Shown: one piece after another, positions 35,268-44,535 of the stretch
Position numbering within the stretch: the stretch's first letter is position 1
Layout of the letters: each line of letters starts with the position of its first letter
Origin: CAZMGT01 sp964565895
Lineage (GTDB): Bacteria; Armatimonadota; Zipacnadia; UBA1398; CAZMGT01
NCBI GenBank assembly: GCA_964565895.1
Contig: CAZMGT010000008.1
Coordinates: forward strand, 16,462 to 80,461
Direction: 5' to 3'
Length of the DNA: 64,000 nucleotides
Made by a program: the position numbers and the translations under genes
Notes under the pieces: model-generated
Seen by the model: only the letters and a program-made list of their open reading frames with translations
The model's database searches: none
What the model was told of the DNA's origin: nothing

Positions 35268-38030
35268 TCACTTTGCCTCGCGATAGACGCGGATCTCGCA
35301 CACTGCCGGCGGTTTGCCGCTTTTGGGAGGCGCGGTGATTACCAAGCGCAAGCGCTCGGCCGTTACGGGCTCGAACGTGTGCACGCGGCGGCGGAGGGCG
35401 TTGTCGCGTACGGCGGCGATGGTCGCCCAGCGGGGGCCCCGGGGGACTTGGAGCTCGTAGCCCGCAGGGGCGATGTCCGCGCGCTGAAAGGTGACGTGGA
35501 CCACAGCGAAGCGCACGGGCTTGGCAAAGCGCAGCTCGAGCCACTGGGGGAGAGAGGCGCTTGGGTCGGGCATCCAGGAGTTGGGGTTGCCGGCGACGGC
35601 GCGGTTGTAGCCGTTGATTACGTTCTCCGGGGCGAAGGGGGTGCCCTGGCCCGCGGGCTGAGCGGGCCAGTCGCCGGGGTGTAGGCGGAACTTATAGCAG
35701 CCGGTCATGCGTTTCCAGTTTGGCCCGCCATAGGCGCGGGTGGTCTGCGCGGGGGGCGCGGGGAAAAGATCCCAGCTTATCCCCGGCGTGCGTGGGAGGA
35801 AGATGTAATAGAACCGGTCGGGTTGGAGGGCGGCGCGCAAGGGAAAGCGCACCCAGCCCGCGCTTTTCGGCGGGACCTCGGCCCGCGCCGTGGCGATGTC
35901 CTCCGTCGCGGAGAAGTCGCCCAACGCGGGCGCCGCGCGCAGGGTAAGGACCAGCGGCCTGGGCTGGGAGAGCTCCGAGCGCAAGAAGAGCGAGATAGCC
36001 TCCACCTGCTCCTGCGGCGCGCGGAACATTGCCGCGCGCGCGAAGTTTAGCTCGTGCGTGACGCGGGTGCCATCGAGCAGCAGGGCGAGGTCCTCGGCGC
36101 GGGCGACGCTTGACGCGAAGACCGTTGCCGTGCGCGCGAGGTCGTCTGGGTCCTCGTTCTTTACGCCGATAAGATAGCAGCCGTCGCGCAAAAGCGTTTG
36201 CTGCAGCTCTTTGATGTGCCGCTGGTATATGCCGCGCGGAGTGGTTGCGTATTTTTTGGCGATCGCCGCGGCGGTGCCCACGGCCTGGCCCATAAGGCAC
36301 GTTGTGCGCATTACGCGCACGCCGCCCAGGGCGACGTGGGTGGCGGAAATGTCGCGCCCGGCCATCATGAGGTTGGCAATGTTGCGCGAGTAGAGGCAGC
36401 GGAAGGGAATGCTTACCTTGCGCCGGTAGGCGACGAAGTAGACTGTGCTGCGCGCCCAAAACCCCTGCGGGTTGTGGACATCGATCCCCCACCCGCCATA
36501 GGCCACGGTGTCGGGGTGGACGATGTTTTCCTCGTAGTCGCGCTGGCTGAGGACGTAGTCGCCGAGCAGCCGGCGCGATTCGCGCTTGCCCAAGATGTGG
36601 TTGATCCACACCAGCTCGCGGTTGGCGTTGCGCTGGCGATACTTGGGGCAGTGGTTTTTTACGTGATCCCACAGGCCGATGTTAATGCGAAACAGCTCGT
36701 CGCGGATCCACTCCGCATCGCGGATTGTGTCGTGCATGCCGCCGAGCTCGACCCACCAGGTGTGATAGCCGCCGTCGGGGCCCGGGTGGCGGCCGAGGCC
36801 GCGGGCGAGGTCGTCCATCCCCGGGGGGCGCTGGCCGTCGGCAACGTGGGCGGCGCGCGGAGGGTCGGGCTGGAAGTCGGCGCACGAGGTCCACTGATAG
36901 GCCCACGGCGGGCAGCGAAACGGGACGGGGTGGTCGTAGGTGACAAAGCGCGCGTTGTATAGGCTGCTGCCCATGGTGCGATTGTCGGGCTTTTCCGGGG
37001 CAAGCGATTCGCCGAACTCGTCGCGGCCCTCGCGGCCCTGGCGGAACTCGGCGCCCGCCCAAAAGCCGACCCAGCCGTCGCCCGTGCAGTCGATGAACAG
37101 CGGGGCGAAGAACGCGAAGCGCTCGCCGGTGTGCACGTTTTGGGCGAGGACGGCCTCGATCGTCTGCTCGTCGCGCATGGTTACGCCGGTGGCCCGGGTG
37201 TTGAGGAACAGCTCCACCCCCGCGGCGCGGACGACCTTTTCGATGCGCTGGGACTGGCCGCGATGGCGGCCGGGCCAGGGGTCGAACTCCTCGATGATCC
37301 CCGTCTCTTTGGGGTCAAGCGGCTCGCCAGAGTTGTCGCCCCCGGGCGGGACTTGGATCTCCACCGAAGCGTTGCCCCCGAGGACGGGGCGATCTTGGAT
37401 GAGGGCCACGGAGCAGCCGTGGCGGGCGGCGGCTACGGCTGCCGCGCAACCGGCGAGGCCCCCGCCGACGACGACCACGTCGTAGGGGCCCATGCGGCGC
37501 ACGTTGGCGCTCAGCCCGCCGTAGGCGATGCGCTGCTGGGCGAGGAGCTTGGAGTCGTCGGAGGGGCGAAAGCCGACAGCCAGGACGAGGGCATCGCAGC
37601 GGGCCCACCAGCCGGTGAGGTCGTGCAGGACGACCTCGACGGGGCCCGCGGGAAGTTCGAACGTCCCACCCTCCACCCAGTGCCAGCGGTCGGTGGGAGC
37701 AGTCCCGAAAACCGTGGGCGAGGGCTTTCCCCCGACGAGGACCTGAAACCGGCCGGGGCTATACTGGGGCAGCCAGTTCTTGCAGCGCACCCACAGCGTA
37801 TAGCGGCCGGGGGCGGGGATGCGCGCGGTGGTTTTCGCATCCTCGACGGGTCGCCCTACCCCATTGGCGAGGAGATAGGGCGAGCCCATGAGGTCGACAA
37901 ACTGCGGGTCGTTAACCCATCCGCCAGGCTTGTCGAACTGCTCGGCCTCGAGCCAAACGACATGCTGCGCGCTACACCGGCCGGCGCAGCACAAAGCAAC
38001 GGCGCAAAGCAGGACCAGCGCGCGGACCAT
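35268..38030 (-). CDS. Exported FAD-dependent oxidoreductase with N-terminal carbohydrate-binding-like and C-terminal discoidin-like domains
   Basis: 920 residues from the ATG at 38030 (GGAGGTC upstream). A signal peptide (5-21) precedes a beta domain 'VVWLEAEQFDKPGGWVND' to about 150. The FAD Rossmann motif is at about 180 ('YDVVVVGGGLAGCAAAVAAARHG'-type with GGGLAG), then 'PVLGGNASVEIQVPPGG', 'FIDCTGDGWVGFWAGAEFR', and the late FAD strand 'NLMMAGRDISATHVALGGVRVMRT'. The last 140 residues resemble a discoidin (F5/8 type C) domain. Divergent from the isomerase/SSS operon. An open frame on this strand continues to 41309 but is antisense to real genes. Confidence 0.9.
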   Translation of the reverse strand: MVRALVLLCAVALCCAGRCSAQHVVWLEAEQFDKPGGWVNDPQFVDLMGSPYLLANGVGRPVEDAKTTARIPAPGRYTLWVRCKNWLPQYSPGRFQVLVGGKPSPTVFGTAPTDRWHWVEGGTFELPAGPVEVVLHDLTGWWARCDALVLAVGFRPSDDSKLLAQQRIAYGGLSANVRRMGPYDVVVVGGGLAGCAAAVAAARHGCSVALIQDRPVLGGNASVEIQVPPGGDNSGEPLDPKETGIIEEFDPWPGRHRGQSQRIEKVVRAAGVELFLNTRATGVTMRDEQTIEAVLAQNVHTGERFAFFAPLFIDCTGDGWVGFWAGAEFRQGREGRDEFGESLAPEKPDNRTMGSSLYNARFVTYDHPVPFRCPPWAYQWTSCADFQPDPPRAAHVADGQRPPGMDDLARGLGRHPGPDGGYHTWWVELGGMHDTIRDAEWIRDELFRINIGLWDHVKNHCPKYRQRNANRELVWINHILGKRESRRLLGDYVLSQRDYEENIVHPDTVAYGGWGIDVHNPQGFWARSTVYFVAYRRKVSIPFRCLYSRNIANLMMAGRDISATHVALGGVRVMRTTCLMGQAVGTAAAIAKKYATTPRGIYQRHIKELQQTLLRDGCYLIGVKNEDPDDLARTATVFASSVARAEDLALLLDGTRVTHELNFARAAMFRAPQEQVEAISLFLRSELSQPRPLVLTLRAAPALGDFSATEDIATARAEVPPKSAGWVRFPLRAALQPDRFYYIFLPRTPGISWDLFPAPPAQTTRAYGGPNWKRMTGCYKFRLHPGDWPAQPAGQGTPFAPENVINGYNRAVAGNPNSWMPDPSASLPQWLELRFAKPVRFAVVHVTFQRADIAPAGYELQVPRGPRWATIAAVRDNALRRRVHTFEPVTAERLRLVITAPPKSGKPPAVCEIRVYREAK

Positions 38031-38064
38031 GGGCAGACCTCCGCAGGCACAGATTTTTGCGCCA

Positions 38065-38073
38065 ATGATACCA
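38065..38073 (-). promoter_or_regulatory. Extended -10 promoter candidate for FAD oxidoreductase
   Basis: On the minus strand TGGTATCAT gives an extended -10 about 35 bases before the ATG at 38030. No convincing -35 is visible, as is usual for extended -10 sites. Confidence 0.35.
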
Positions 38074-38174
38074 CGGCTGGGCGCTGTGCGGCAGGCGGAG
38101 AAGCGAAGGGAACGGGCGCGCGAGGGCAGAAACAGGGCCGCGGAAGAGAGCGTAGCAACGATGGGAGGGCAGCG

Positions 38175-38927
38175 ATGAAGCCCATTGCGCTGCAACTGTA
38201 TACCCTGCGCGAGGCCTGCGCGGAGGACTTTGCAGGGACGCTGAAAAAGGTCGCCGAGATCGGCTATAAGGGCGTGGAGTTCGCCGGCCTGCACGGCATG
38301 GAGCCCAGGGAAGTAAAGGCCATTGTCGACGACCTGGGGCTTTCTGTGTGCAGCAGCCACGTGCCCGTGTTTCGCACGGAGAACCTGGAGGAGCTGATCG
38401 AGCAGGAGAAGACGCTGGGCAACACGCGGCTTGTGGGCGGGTTTGGCCGGGATACGTTTAACACGGCGGATGACTGCAAGCGCGCCGCGGAGAGGCTCGC
38501 CGAGGTTTCCGCAAAGCTTAACGAAGCGGGGATGACCCTGGGCTATCACAACCACTGGTGGGAGTTTCAGCCGGTGGAGGGGGTTGTCCCGCACGAGGTG
38601 CTCATGTCCGCGGCGCCGGAGGTGTTTCCCCAGCTCGATGTTTACTGGGTCGCCTTCGGCGGGGCAGACCCCGTGGAGACGGTAAGGAAATATCGCGAGC
38701 GCGCCTGCCTGTTGCACATTAAAGACGGCACGCTTAAAGAGGGCGAGCCGCACACCGCGGTGGGCGCGGGCGTGCTGGACATGCCGGCGATCATCGGCGC
38801 CGCCGACCCCAACGTGCTGGAGTGGCTGATCGTCGAGCTGGACCACTGCGCCACGGACATGGAGGAGGCGGTGCGCGAGAGCTACCGCTATCTCACAGAG
38901 AGCGGGCTGGCCGAAGGGAACAAGTAG
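38175..38927 (+). CDS. Sugar phosphate isomerase/epimerase (TIM barrel)
   Basis: 250 residues; the ATG at 38175 follows GGGAGGGC. An AP-endonuclease-2-type TIM barrel: 'KPIALQLYTLREACAEDF', 'GYKGVEFAGLHG', 'TRLVGGFGRDTF', 'MTLGYHNHWWEFQ' (His/Glu), 'EVFPQLDVYWVAFGGADP' (Asp), 'CLLHIKDG' (His/Lys/Asp). It likely isomerises keto-sugars made by the neighbouring oxidoreductase. The SSS transporter gene follows by 45 bases. It differs from the isomerase at 11627. Confidence 0.88.
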   Translation: MKPIALQLYTLREACAEDFAGTLKKVAEIGYKGVEFAGLHGMEPREVKAIVDDLGLSVCSSHVPVFRTENLEELIEQEKTLGNTRLVGGFGRDTFNTADDCKRAAERLAEVSAKLNEAGMTLGYHNHWWEFQPVEGVVPHEVLMSAAPEVFPQLDVYWVAFGGADPVETVRKYRERACLLHIKDGTLKEGEPHTAVGAGVLDMPAIIGAADPNVLEWLIVELDHCATDMEEAVRESYRYLTESGLAEGNK

Positions 38928-38972
38928 CGCGGGCGAAAAACGCTTGGCCCGGGGACGCCGAGGGCGGAGCCT

Positions 38973-40766
38973 GTGGACCCCGTTATCCTCACCGTTTTCA
39001 TCGTGTACATGCTCGTCGTCGTCGGCGTGGGGATCTATGCCGCGCGGCGCACGGCCGGAGTGGAGGGATTTTTCCTCGCCGACCGCAGCCTGGGCTCGTG
39101 GGTGGTGGGGCTGAGCGCCGCGGCGAGCTCGGAGAGCGGCTGGCTTACCCTGGGCTGCGTGGGCATGGGGTTTGTCGAGGGGCTTTCCGCAATTTGGATC
39201 GCCGTGGGCTGCCTGCTTGGGTTTTGCTTTAACTGGTTTGTCGTTGCCGAGCGCCTGCGCCGGCGCTCGCGCGAGCTTTCCGCGGTTACCGTTCCCGACT
39301 ACCTCGAGGCCGCTGTGGAAGACCACAGCGGGGCGGTGCGCGCGATCGCCGTGCTGATCATCCTCCTGCTCATGTTCACGTATGTCGCCGCGCAGCTTAC
39401 GGCCATGGGCAAGGCGTTCGATGCGATGCTCGGCGTGCCCTATTTGTGGGGCGTGCTTTTGGGGGCGGCGGTGACCATTATCTACACCACGGCGGGCGGG
39501 TTTCGCGCGGTGTCGTGGACCGACGTGTTGCAGGGTCTGATGATGGTTGGGGCGCTTTCGCTTTTGCCGCTGCTTGTGATTTTCGGCGAGCTGGGCGGGC
39601 CGGCGCGGTTTTGGGCGAGGCTTGGGGCGCAGGAGGAGGCCGTTGCCGTTAACCTCGAGGTGCGCTGGCCCGGGGGCAGGGAGAGGGTACAGCTTAGGGA
39701 GGGCGAGCTTGTCCTCGACCCCGCGAGCAGGCCCCCGCTGCGCCTGCGCGAGCCGGGCGAGGCGGGGCCCGCGGTGCTCAGCCTGGGCCGCGAGCAGGGA
39801 GGGGTTGCCTGCCACTTTGTCGTGCGCGAGCGGGGCGCGGCGCGGATCGTTCGCGGCGAGGGCGCAGCCCAGCCCGCCCCCAAGCAAGGGACGCTGGGCG
39901 AGGGCGAGGCGCTTGTGCTGGGGGGCGTGAAGATCAGCGTGATCGGGACGGCGGAGCTGAAGGGCGGGGGCGAGCTGGCCTCGCTCACGGGGAGGCGGGG
40001 GAGGCTGGCGTTTTTGGGGTTTTTGCTGGGGATGCTGGGCATCGGGCTGGGCTATCCGGGGACGCCGCACGTCATTACCCGATTTATGGCCACGCGCGAC
40101 AGCAAAGAGATCCGCCGCGGGCGGGCGATCGCCCTCACCTGGGGCGCGCTTTCGCTGAGCGGGGCGATCTTTTTGGGGATCGGCGTGCGCTGCCTCATGC
40201 CCGAACTGACCGACCCCGAGTATGGCATTTTGGCGATTTCGCGGAGGTTTTTGCCGCCGCTTTATGCGGGGCTGGTGCTTGCCGCGGTGGTTTCCGCGGT
40301 GCGCTCGACGATCGACTCGCAGCTTTTGGTCGCGGCAAGCGCCGTGGCGCGCGACGCGTATCAAAAGCTTTTCGGGCGGGAGCTGAGCGAGGAGCGGATG
40401 GTCGCCCTGAGCCGCGCGGTGGTTGTTGTTCTGGGGGTCGCTGCGGTGGGCCTGGCGGCGATGCGCGCGCGGGTTGTGTTTTGGTTCGTTTTGTTCTCGT
40501 GGGCGGGGCTGGGGGCGGCGTTTGGCCCGGCAATTGTCCTTTCGCTTTGTTGGAAGAGGCTTACCCGCGGCGGCGTTATCGCAGCGATGGTCGGCGGGCT
40601 GGCCACGGTGTTTTTGTGGAAGCTGTGGCTGAGGGGGGCGATCGCCAGCGCCACGGGGGTGGATATTTACGAGCTTGTCCCCGCGTTTTTCGTCGCCCTT
40701 GGCGCGGCGGTGCTGTTTAGCCTGGGCGGCAGGCAGCGAGAGGAGCAAGCACCTGCCTCGCGCTAA
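38973..40766 (+). CDS. Sodium/solute symporter (SSS, PutP-like) with inserted soluble domain
   Basis: 597 residues from a GTG with GGCGGAG upstream. The SSS fold has about 13 membrane helices. Signatures: 'FFLADRSLGSWVVGLSAAASSESGWL' near 33-58, 'YTTAGGFRAVSWTDVLQGLMM' near 171-191, 'GYPGTPHVITRFMA', and 'AAVVSAVRSTIDSQLLVAAS'. Between membrane helices near 205 and 345 there is an insert of about 105 residues (about 222-326) that is hydrophilic and beta-rich, ending 'TLGEGEALVLGGVKISVIG', which looks like the end of an FHA-type sandwich. This insert is not part of PutP. Stop overlaps the convergent propeller gene. Confidence 0.88.
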   Translation: MDPVILTVFIVYMLVVVGVGIYAARRTAGVEGFFLADRSLGSWVVGLSAAASSESGWLTLGCVGMGFVEGLSAIWIAVGCLLGFCFNWFVVAERLRRRSRELSAVTVPDYLEAAVEDHSGAVRAIAVLIILLLMFTYVAAQLTAMGKAFDAMLGVPYLWGVLLGAAVTIIYTTAGGFRAVSWTDVLQGLMMVGALSLLPLLVIFGELGGPARFWARLGAQEEAVAVNLEVRWPGGRERVQLREGELVLDPASRPPLRLREPGEAGPAVLSLGREQGGVACHFVVRERGAARIVRGEGAAQPAPKQGTLGEGEALVLGGVKISVIGTAELKGGGELASLTGRRGRLAFLGFLLGMLGIGLGYPGTPHVITRFMATRDSKEIRRGRAIALTWGALSLSGAIFLGIGVRCLMPELTDPEYGILAISRRFLPPLYAGLVLAAVVSAVRSTIDSQLLVAASAVARDAYQKLFGRELSEERMVALSRAVVVVLGVAAVGLAAMRARVVFWFVLFSWAGLGAAFGPAIVLSLCWKRLTRGGVIAAMVGGLATVFLWKLWLRGAIASATGVDIYELVPAFFVALGAAVLFSLGGRQREEQAPASR

Positions 40767-42025
40767 CCCCCGGCGACGATCTCCGACACGTCGATGATGT
40801 ACATTTGCCGCTCGCCCTCGTGGGCGGAGTCGATGCACACCTGTGTGCCGTCGCGGTTCCAGCGGGGGTGGAGATCGCAGCGGATCTCGCCGGAGAGCTG
40901 GGGCGGGGAGAAGAAGCGGCCGATGTCGATGCGCTGGTTGCGCGCGGGATGGTAGAGGATGAGGGTGCGCATGTGCTCGCGGTCGGGGTAGGTGTCGGTG
41001 AGGATCCACGTGCGGTCGGGGGAGTAGCTGCAGTGGCCATCGACGGTGAGCACGCCCTCGGCGACGACTTGGACTTCGGCGGCGCGGTCGCGGAAGAGAT
41101 AATAGCGGTCGCCCGCTTTGGGGTGCCGGGCCCAGGCGAGGATGTGCTCCGCGTCGCGCCAGTCGTAGTGCGAGACCATGTCGTGGGCGGCGAGGCAGAA
41201 GAGCTCTGAGCCGTCGGGGTTTGCGGTAAGGAGGCGGGTTTTCCAGCGCCGCTCGCCGCGCGGGCGCCAGCGGTGGAGGAATGAGAAGCGCGAGCCGTCG
41301 GTGTTCCACTCCAGGTGGTTAAACCAGTGCTTGGTTTGCTCCATGGTCGGATCGGGGCGGAAGTTTGCCACCTGGGCGTAGGAGATGATGAGCCGGCAGT
41401 TGCCGCTCTCCATGTCCATGAGCCAGATGCCGTCGTCGTCTGGGGCGAATTGGTCGGCCCAGGGGTCGGGCAAGCCGACGTAGCCGTAGCCGGGGCGCGT
41501 GTCGGCAAGGCGGGCGAAGTTAATGCTCAGCGCCCAGCGGCCATCGCGGCTCAGCGCGTAGATGGGCCGGGGAAGCGTTCTGCGCGCGCCGCTGTGCACA
41601 TCGTGGACGACGGAGATATAGCGGTCGCCCTCGCGGCTGTTATAGACAATGAGCCTGTCCGGGGCGGAGCCGAGCCACTGCAGCATCGTTCCCTGCTGCC
41701 AGCACCAAGCGGTCGTTTGCGCGAGAGGAATAAACCGCTGCTGGGCGAGGTCAACCATGCCCACGGTGACGGCGTCTTCCGGGCGGGGCGGACGGTCGAT
41801 AAACGAGACCTCGAGCGCGAGGAGATAGCGGCCGGTGGCGTCCCACGGGGTTTTGTCGTAGTAGCCGAAGAAATGATGCTTTGGCCCCGGCGTGGCGCGG
41901 CGCGCGGGGAGAAAGCGCCGGCGCGGAGCCCGCGCGGCGGAGGCCGAGCTGTGTGCAAGAGCCATGGCCGCCCCTCCCAGGGAGAACGCGCGGGCGAAGA
42001 ACCACCGTCTTGTTCCCCGAATCAT
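40763..42025 (-). CDS. Tat-exported beta-propeller protein, oligogalacturonate lyase-like fold
   Basis: 420 residues from the ATG at 42025 (AGGAGGGC upstream). The N-terminus RRWFFARAFSLGGAAM is a Tat-type signal. The body is a seven-bladed propeller: 'HHFFGYYDKTPWDATGRYLL', 'GWLGS'-type blades, 'KHWFNHLEWNTDGSRFSFLHRW', 'YSPDRTWILTDTYPD', 'CDLHPRWNRDGTQVCIDSAH'. The His-rich 'HHFFGYYDK' and late 'DLHPRWN' resemble the oligogalacturonate lyase-like family (PL22), but the catalytic metal site cannot be confirmed by eye. Role in polymer breakdown is inferred from neighbours. Confidence 0.75.
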   Translation of the reverse strand: MIRGTRRWFFARAFSLGGAAMALAHSSASAARAPRRRFLPARRATPGPKHHFFGYYDKTPWDATGRYLLALEVSFIDRPPRPEDAVTVGMVDLAQQRFIPLAQTTAWCWQQGTMLQWLGSAPDRLIVYNSREGDRYISVVHDVHSGARRTLPRPIYALSRDGRWALSINFARLADTRPGYGYVGLPDPWADQFAPDDDGIWLMDMESGNCRLIISYAQVANFRPDPTMEQTKHWFNHLEWNTDGSRFSFLHRWRPRGERRWKTRLLTANPDGSELFCLAAHDMVSHYDWRDAEHILAWARHPKAGDRYYLFRDRAAEVQVVAEGVLTVDGHCSYSPDRTWILTDTYPDREHMRTLILYHPARNQRIDIGRFFSPPQLSGEIRCDLHPRWNRDGTQVCIDSAHEGERQMYIIDVSEIVAGG

Positions 42026-42074
42026 AGGCCGATGCCCTCCTTTGCCCACCGTTTTCCCCGCGCGGCAGGAACAG

Positions 42075-44453
42075 TTAGGCCGCGCGGGGGGAGATTAGCC
42101 GCTGGAGCAGGCGGCGCGGGGCGCTGCCCGCTTTGCGCACGAGAAGGACCGAGGTCGCCGTGCTGCGGGCGACCTGCAGGGCGAGCTGGCCGAAGTGCCC
42201 GGGGCGGACGACGCTTTGGCGCGAGCTGCCCATGACGAGCATATCGGCCTGGCGGCCCTGCTCCACGAGCCCGCGGGCGATGCTCGGGGCCTCGACGAGC
42301 TCCACCTGGAGGGGGACGCTGGGGACGGCCTCGTCCTCGGCGGCGAGGGCCTGGCGCACCTGCTCGCGCCGGCGGTGGCGCTCCTCGGGGGGCAGCCCCG
42401 GAGGGACGACGTGGATGCAGCGCACCGTGGCGCCCTCGATGGGGTCGGCGAGGAGCGAGGCGAGATATGCCCCATAGCGCGCGTGCGGCCCGCCCCCGGC
42501 GGGGACGACGAATCGGCGCACCTCGCTCAGCGGCTTGGCTGCGCGGTAAACGGCCACGGCGCAGTCGATGTTGCGCAAGATCTCGTCCAGGTTGCTCCCA
42601 AACGCCGCCTCGCGCGCTGTCGTCCACCCGCGCCAGCCCATGAGCAGAAGATCGCACTCCTCCTCCGCGGCCGTGGCGAGCACGGCGTCCGGGACCCTGC
42701 GCGCGAGGCGCACGATGCCGTGCGCGGAAACGCCGCGCTCGCGGGCGCGCTCTACCGCCTGCTGGACCATCGCCTCGTAGTCGCGGCCCAGGCCGTGGGC
42801 GTCGCTTAGGGGAAGCTGCGCGGGGACCTCGACCACGCTGAGCACAACGACATCGCCACCCTGGGCGCGCGCGAGCGCCGAGGCGAGGTCGACCAGGCCG
42901 AGAGCGGTGGCCGGGTTGGCCACGGGGACGAGGACGCGAAACTTGGGCTTTCTGCGGCTGCGCCGCTGCTCGAAGATGACCTCCTGCTCAGGAGCGCTGA
43001 GCGAGCCGAGATAGGCGAGATAGAGAAGCACGCCCGCGGCCATCCACCCTAGGCTGACATACCAGGCCATGGGCTGGAACTTGAACTGATAAATCGCAAG
43101 GGCCACGGAGGCGACTACGCCGAGCACGGGCGGGAGGGGAAAGAGGGGGATTTTAAACGGCGGGTTTAGCTCGGGTTCGCGCAGGCGGATGAGGATGGCG
43201 GAGAGGTTGGTGAGCGCGAAGCAGAGGAGGAAGAGGAGGCTCGCCGCAGAGCCCACGGTTTCGATGGGCAGGAGGGTGGCCATGGCGATGAGGATGAGGC
43301 CGGTGAAGATGATCGCCACGTGCGGCGTGCGCCGGCGGTGATGGATGCGGCCCATTGCCCCGGGGAGCATGCGGTCGCGCCCCATGGCGAAGGCCACGCG
43401 CGAGCCGGCGAGCACCGTGCCGTTTAGCGCGGACATTGTGGAGAATACGCCGCCGGCGACGATGAGCAGGACGCCAAACTTAGGCATGAAGTTTTCTGCA
43501 GCGCGGACGATCCCCGTCTCGCCGTACTCGCCGAGGACCTCCCAGGCGGTGTTGATCTCCGGGTCGGCGGGGTCGAACGGGATGCCGCGGCTGGGTAGGC
43601 TGCCGAACAGCTTGGGGAACGTTTGCGCAGAAACGCTCATCGCCCCCACGGCGACAAGGACGACGCACAAATAGGTCAGCGAGGCCAGCCCCACGGACCA
43701 AAAGATCGCCCGGGGGATGGTGCGCTCGGGGTCCTTTATCTCCTCGCTCACCGTGGCGATGAGATCGTAGCCCTGGAAGGCGATGAACGTTAGCCCCATG
43801 GCCGTGAACACGGGCAGGACGCCCTTGGGGAACATGGGGCGGAAGTTCTCGGCCACAACGTCGCCATGCCCCGCCATGTGCACGAACCCGAACGAGACGA
43901 ACAGGGCGAGGATGACCATTTTGGCCATGGTAATGGCGTCCTCGGTTTTGCCGGTAACCATTGCCCCGGCGACGTTTACCCCGGTGAAGAAGACGCCGAC
44001 GACGAGGGCGAGCAGCGGGGCGAGGAAGTCCTCGCGGACAAACGAGAGCAGGAGGTTGTAGACGTTTGGCATGTAGTGGGCGACGAACTCCACGAAATAG
44101 CCGGCGAAGCCCCGGGCATAAAGCGCGCAGGCGACGGTGTAGGCGAACCAGAGCATCCAGCCCGCAAGAAAACCCACGCCGGGGGAGAACGCGCGGCGGA
44201 TGAACGAATAGCCGCCGCCCGCTTGGGGGATGGCCGAGGAAAGCTCGGCGTAGCTCATCGCGGTAAGCAGGGTGACCCCGGCGTTACAGGCAAAGGCGAG
44301 CACCGCGGCGGGGCCGGCCTCGCCGCAAGCGATGCCCGTGAGGACAAACACCCCGGCGCCGATCATCCCGCCGAGGCCGATCATTACAGCGTCGAAGAAC
44401 GTTAGGTCGCGGGCGAACTGGACCTCGACGGCATGCTGGGGTTTGTTAGCCAT
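42075..44453 (-). CDS. APC-family amino acid permease fused to two universal-stress domains
   Basis: 792 residues. I use the ATG at 44453 because the upstream TTG lacks a ribosome site. The first 490 residues are a 12-helix APC permease ('TFFDAVMIGLGGMIGAGVFVLTG', 'GYDLIATVSEEIKDPERTIPRAI', 'LAGSRVAFAMGRDRMLP'). Then two UspA-type domains (about 500-640 and 645-785): 'KFRVLVPVANPATA', 'CDLLLMGWRGWTT', and 'DMLVMGSSRQSVVRPGHFGQLALQVARSTATSVLLV', the ATP-binding loop pattern GxxGxxGS/T partly present in the second. Cytosolic USP domains probably gate transport. Confidence 0.9.
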   Translation of the reverse strand: MANKPQHAVEVQFARDLTFFDAVMIGLGGMIGAGVFVLTGIACGEAGPAAVLAFACNAGVTLLTAMSYAELSSAIPQAGGGYSFIRRAFSPGVGFLAGWMLWFAYTVACALYARGFAGYFVEFVAHYMPNVYNLLLSFVREDFLAPLLALVVGVFFTGVNVAGAMVTGKTEDAITMAKMVILALFVSFGFVHMAGHGDVVAENFRPMFPKGVLPVFTAMGLTFIAFQGYDLIATVSEEIKDPERTIPRAIFWSVGLASLTYLCVVLVAVGAMSVSAQTFPKLFGSLPSRGIPFDPADPEINTAWEVLGEYGETGIVRAAENFMPKFGVLLIVAGGVFSTMSALNGTVLAGSRVAFAMGRDRMLPGAMGRIHHRRRTPHVAIIFTGLILIAMATLLPIETVGSAASLLFLLCFALTNLSAILIRLREPELNPPFKIPLFPLPPVLGVVASVALAIYQFKFQPMAWYVSLGWMAAGVLLYLAYLGSLSAPEQEVIFEQRRSRRKPKFRVLVPVANPATALGLVDLASALARAQGGDVVVLSVVEVPAQLPLSDAHGLGRDYEAMVQQAVERARERGVSAHGIVRLARRVPDAVLATAAEEECDLLLMGWRGWTTAREAAFGSNLDEILRNIDCAVAVYRAAKPLSEVRRFVVPAGGGPHARYGAYLASLLADPIEGATVRCIHVVPPGLPPEERHRRREQVRQALAAEDEAVPSVPLQVELVEAPSIARGLVEQGRQADMLVMGSSRQSVVRPGHFGQLALQVARSTATSVLLVRKAGSAPRRLLQRLISPRAA

Positions 44454-44535
44454 GGCACGCGCCAAGCTTTGGTTTTTTTATGCACAGGGGCGCCGAGGGC
44501 GCCCGGGCCGAGCAGTTTGGCTTCGGCGGGAGGCG

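Noticed and set aside
38031..41309. Upstream part of a 2013-codon minus-strand open frame joined to the FAD oxidoreductase
   Set aside because: It is antisense to the isomerase and SSS genes, has Arg/Pro/His-rich low-complexity translation, and a good start with ribosome site exists at 38030.
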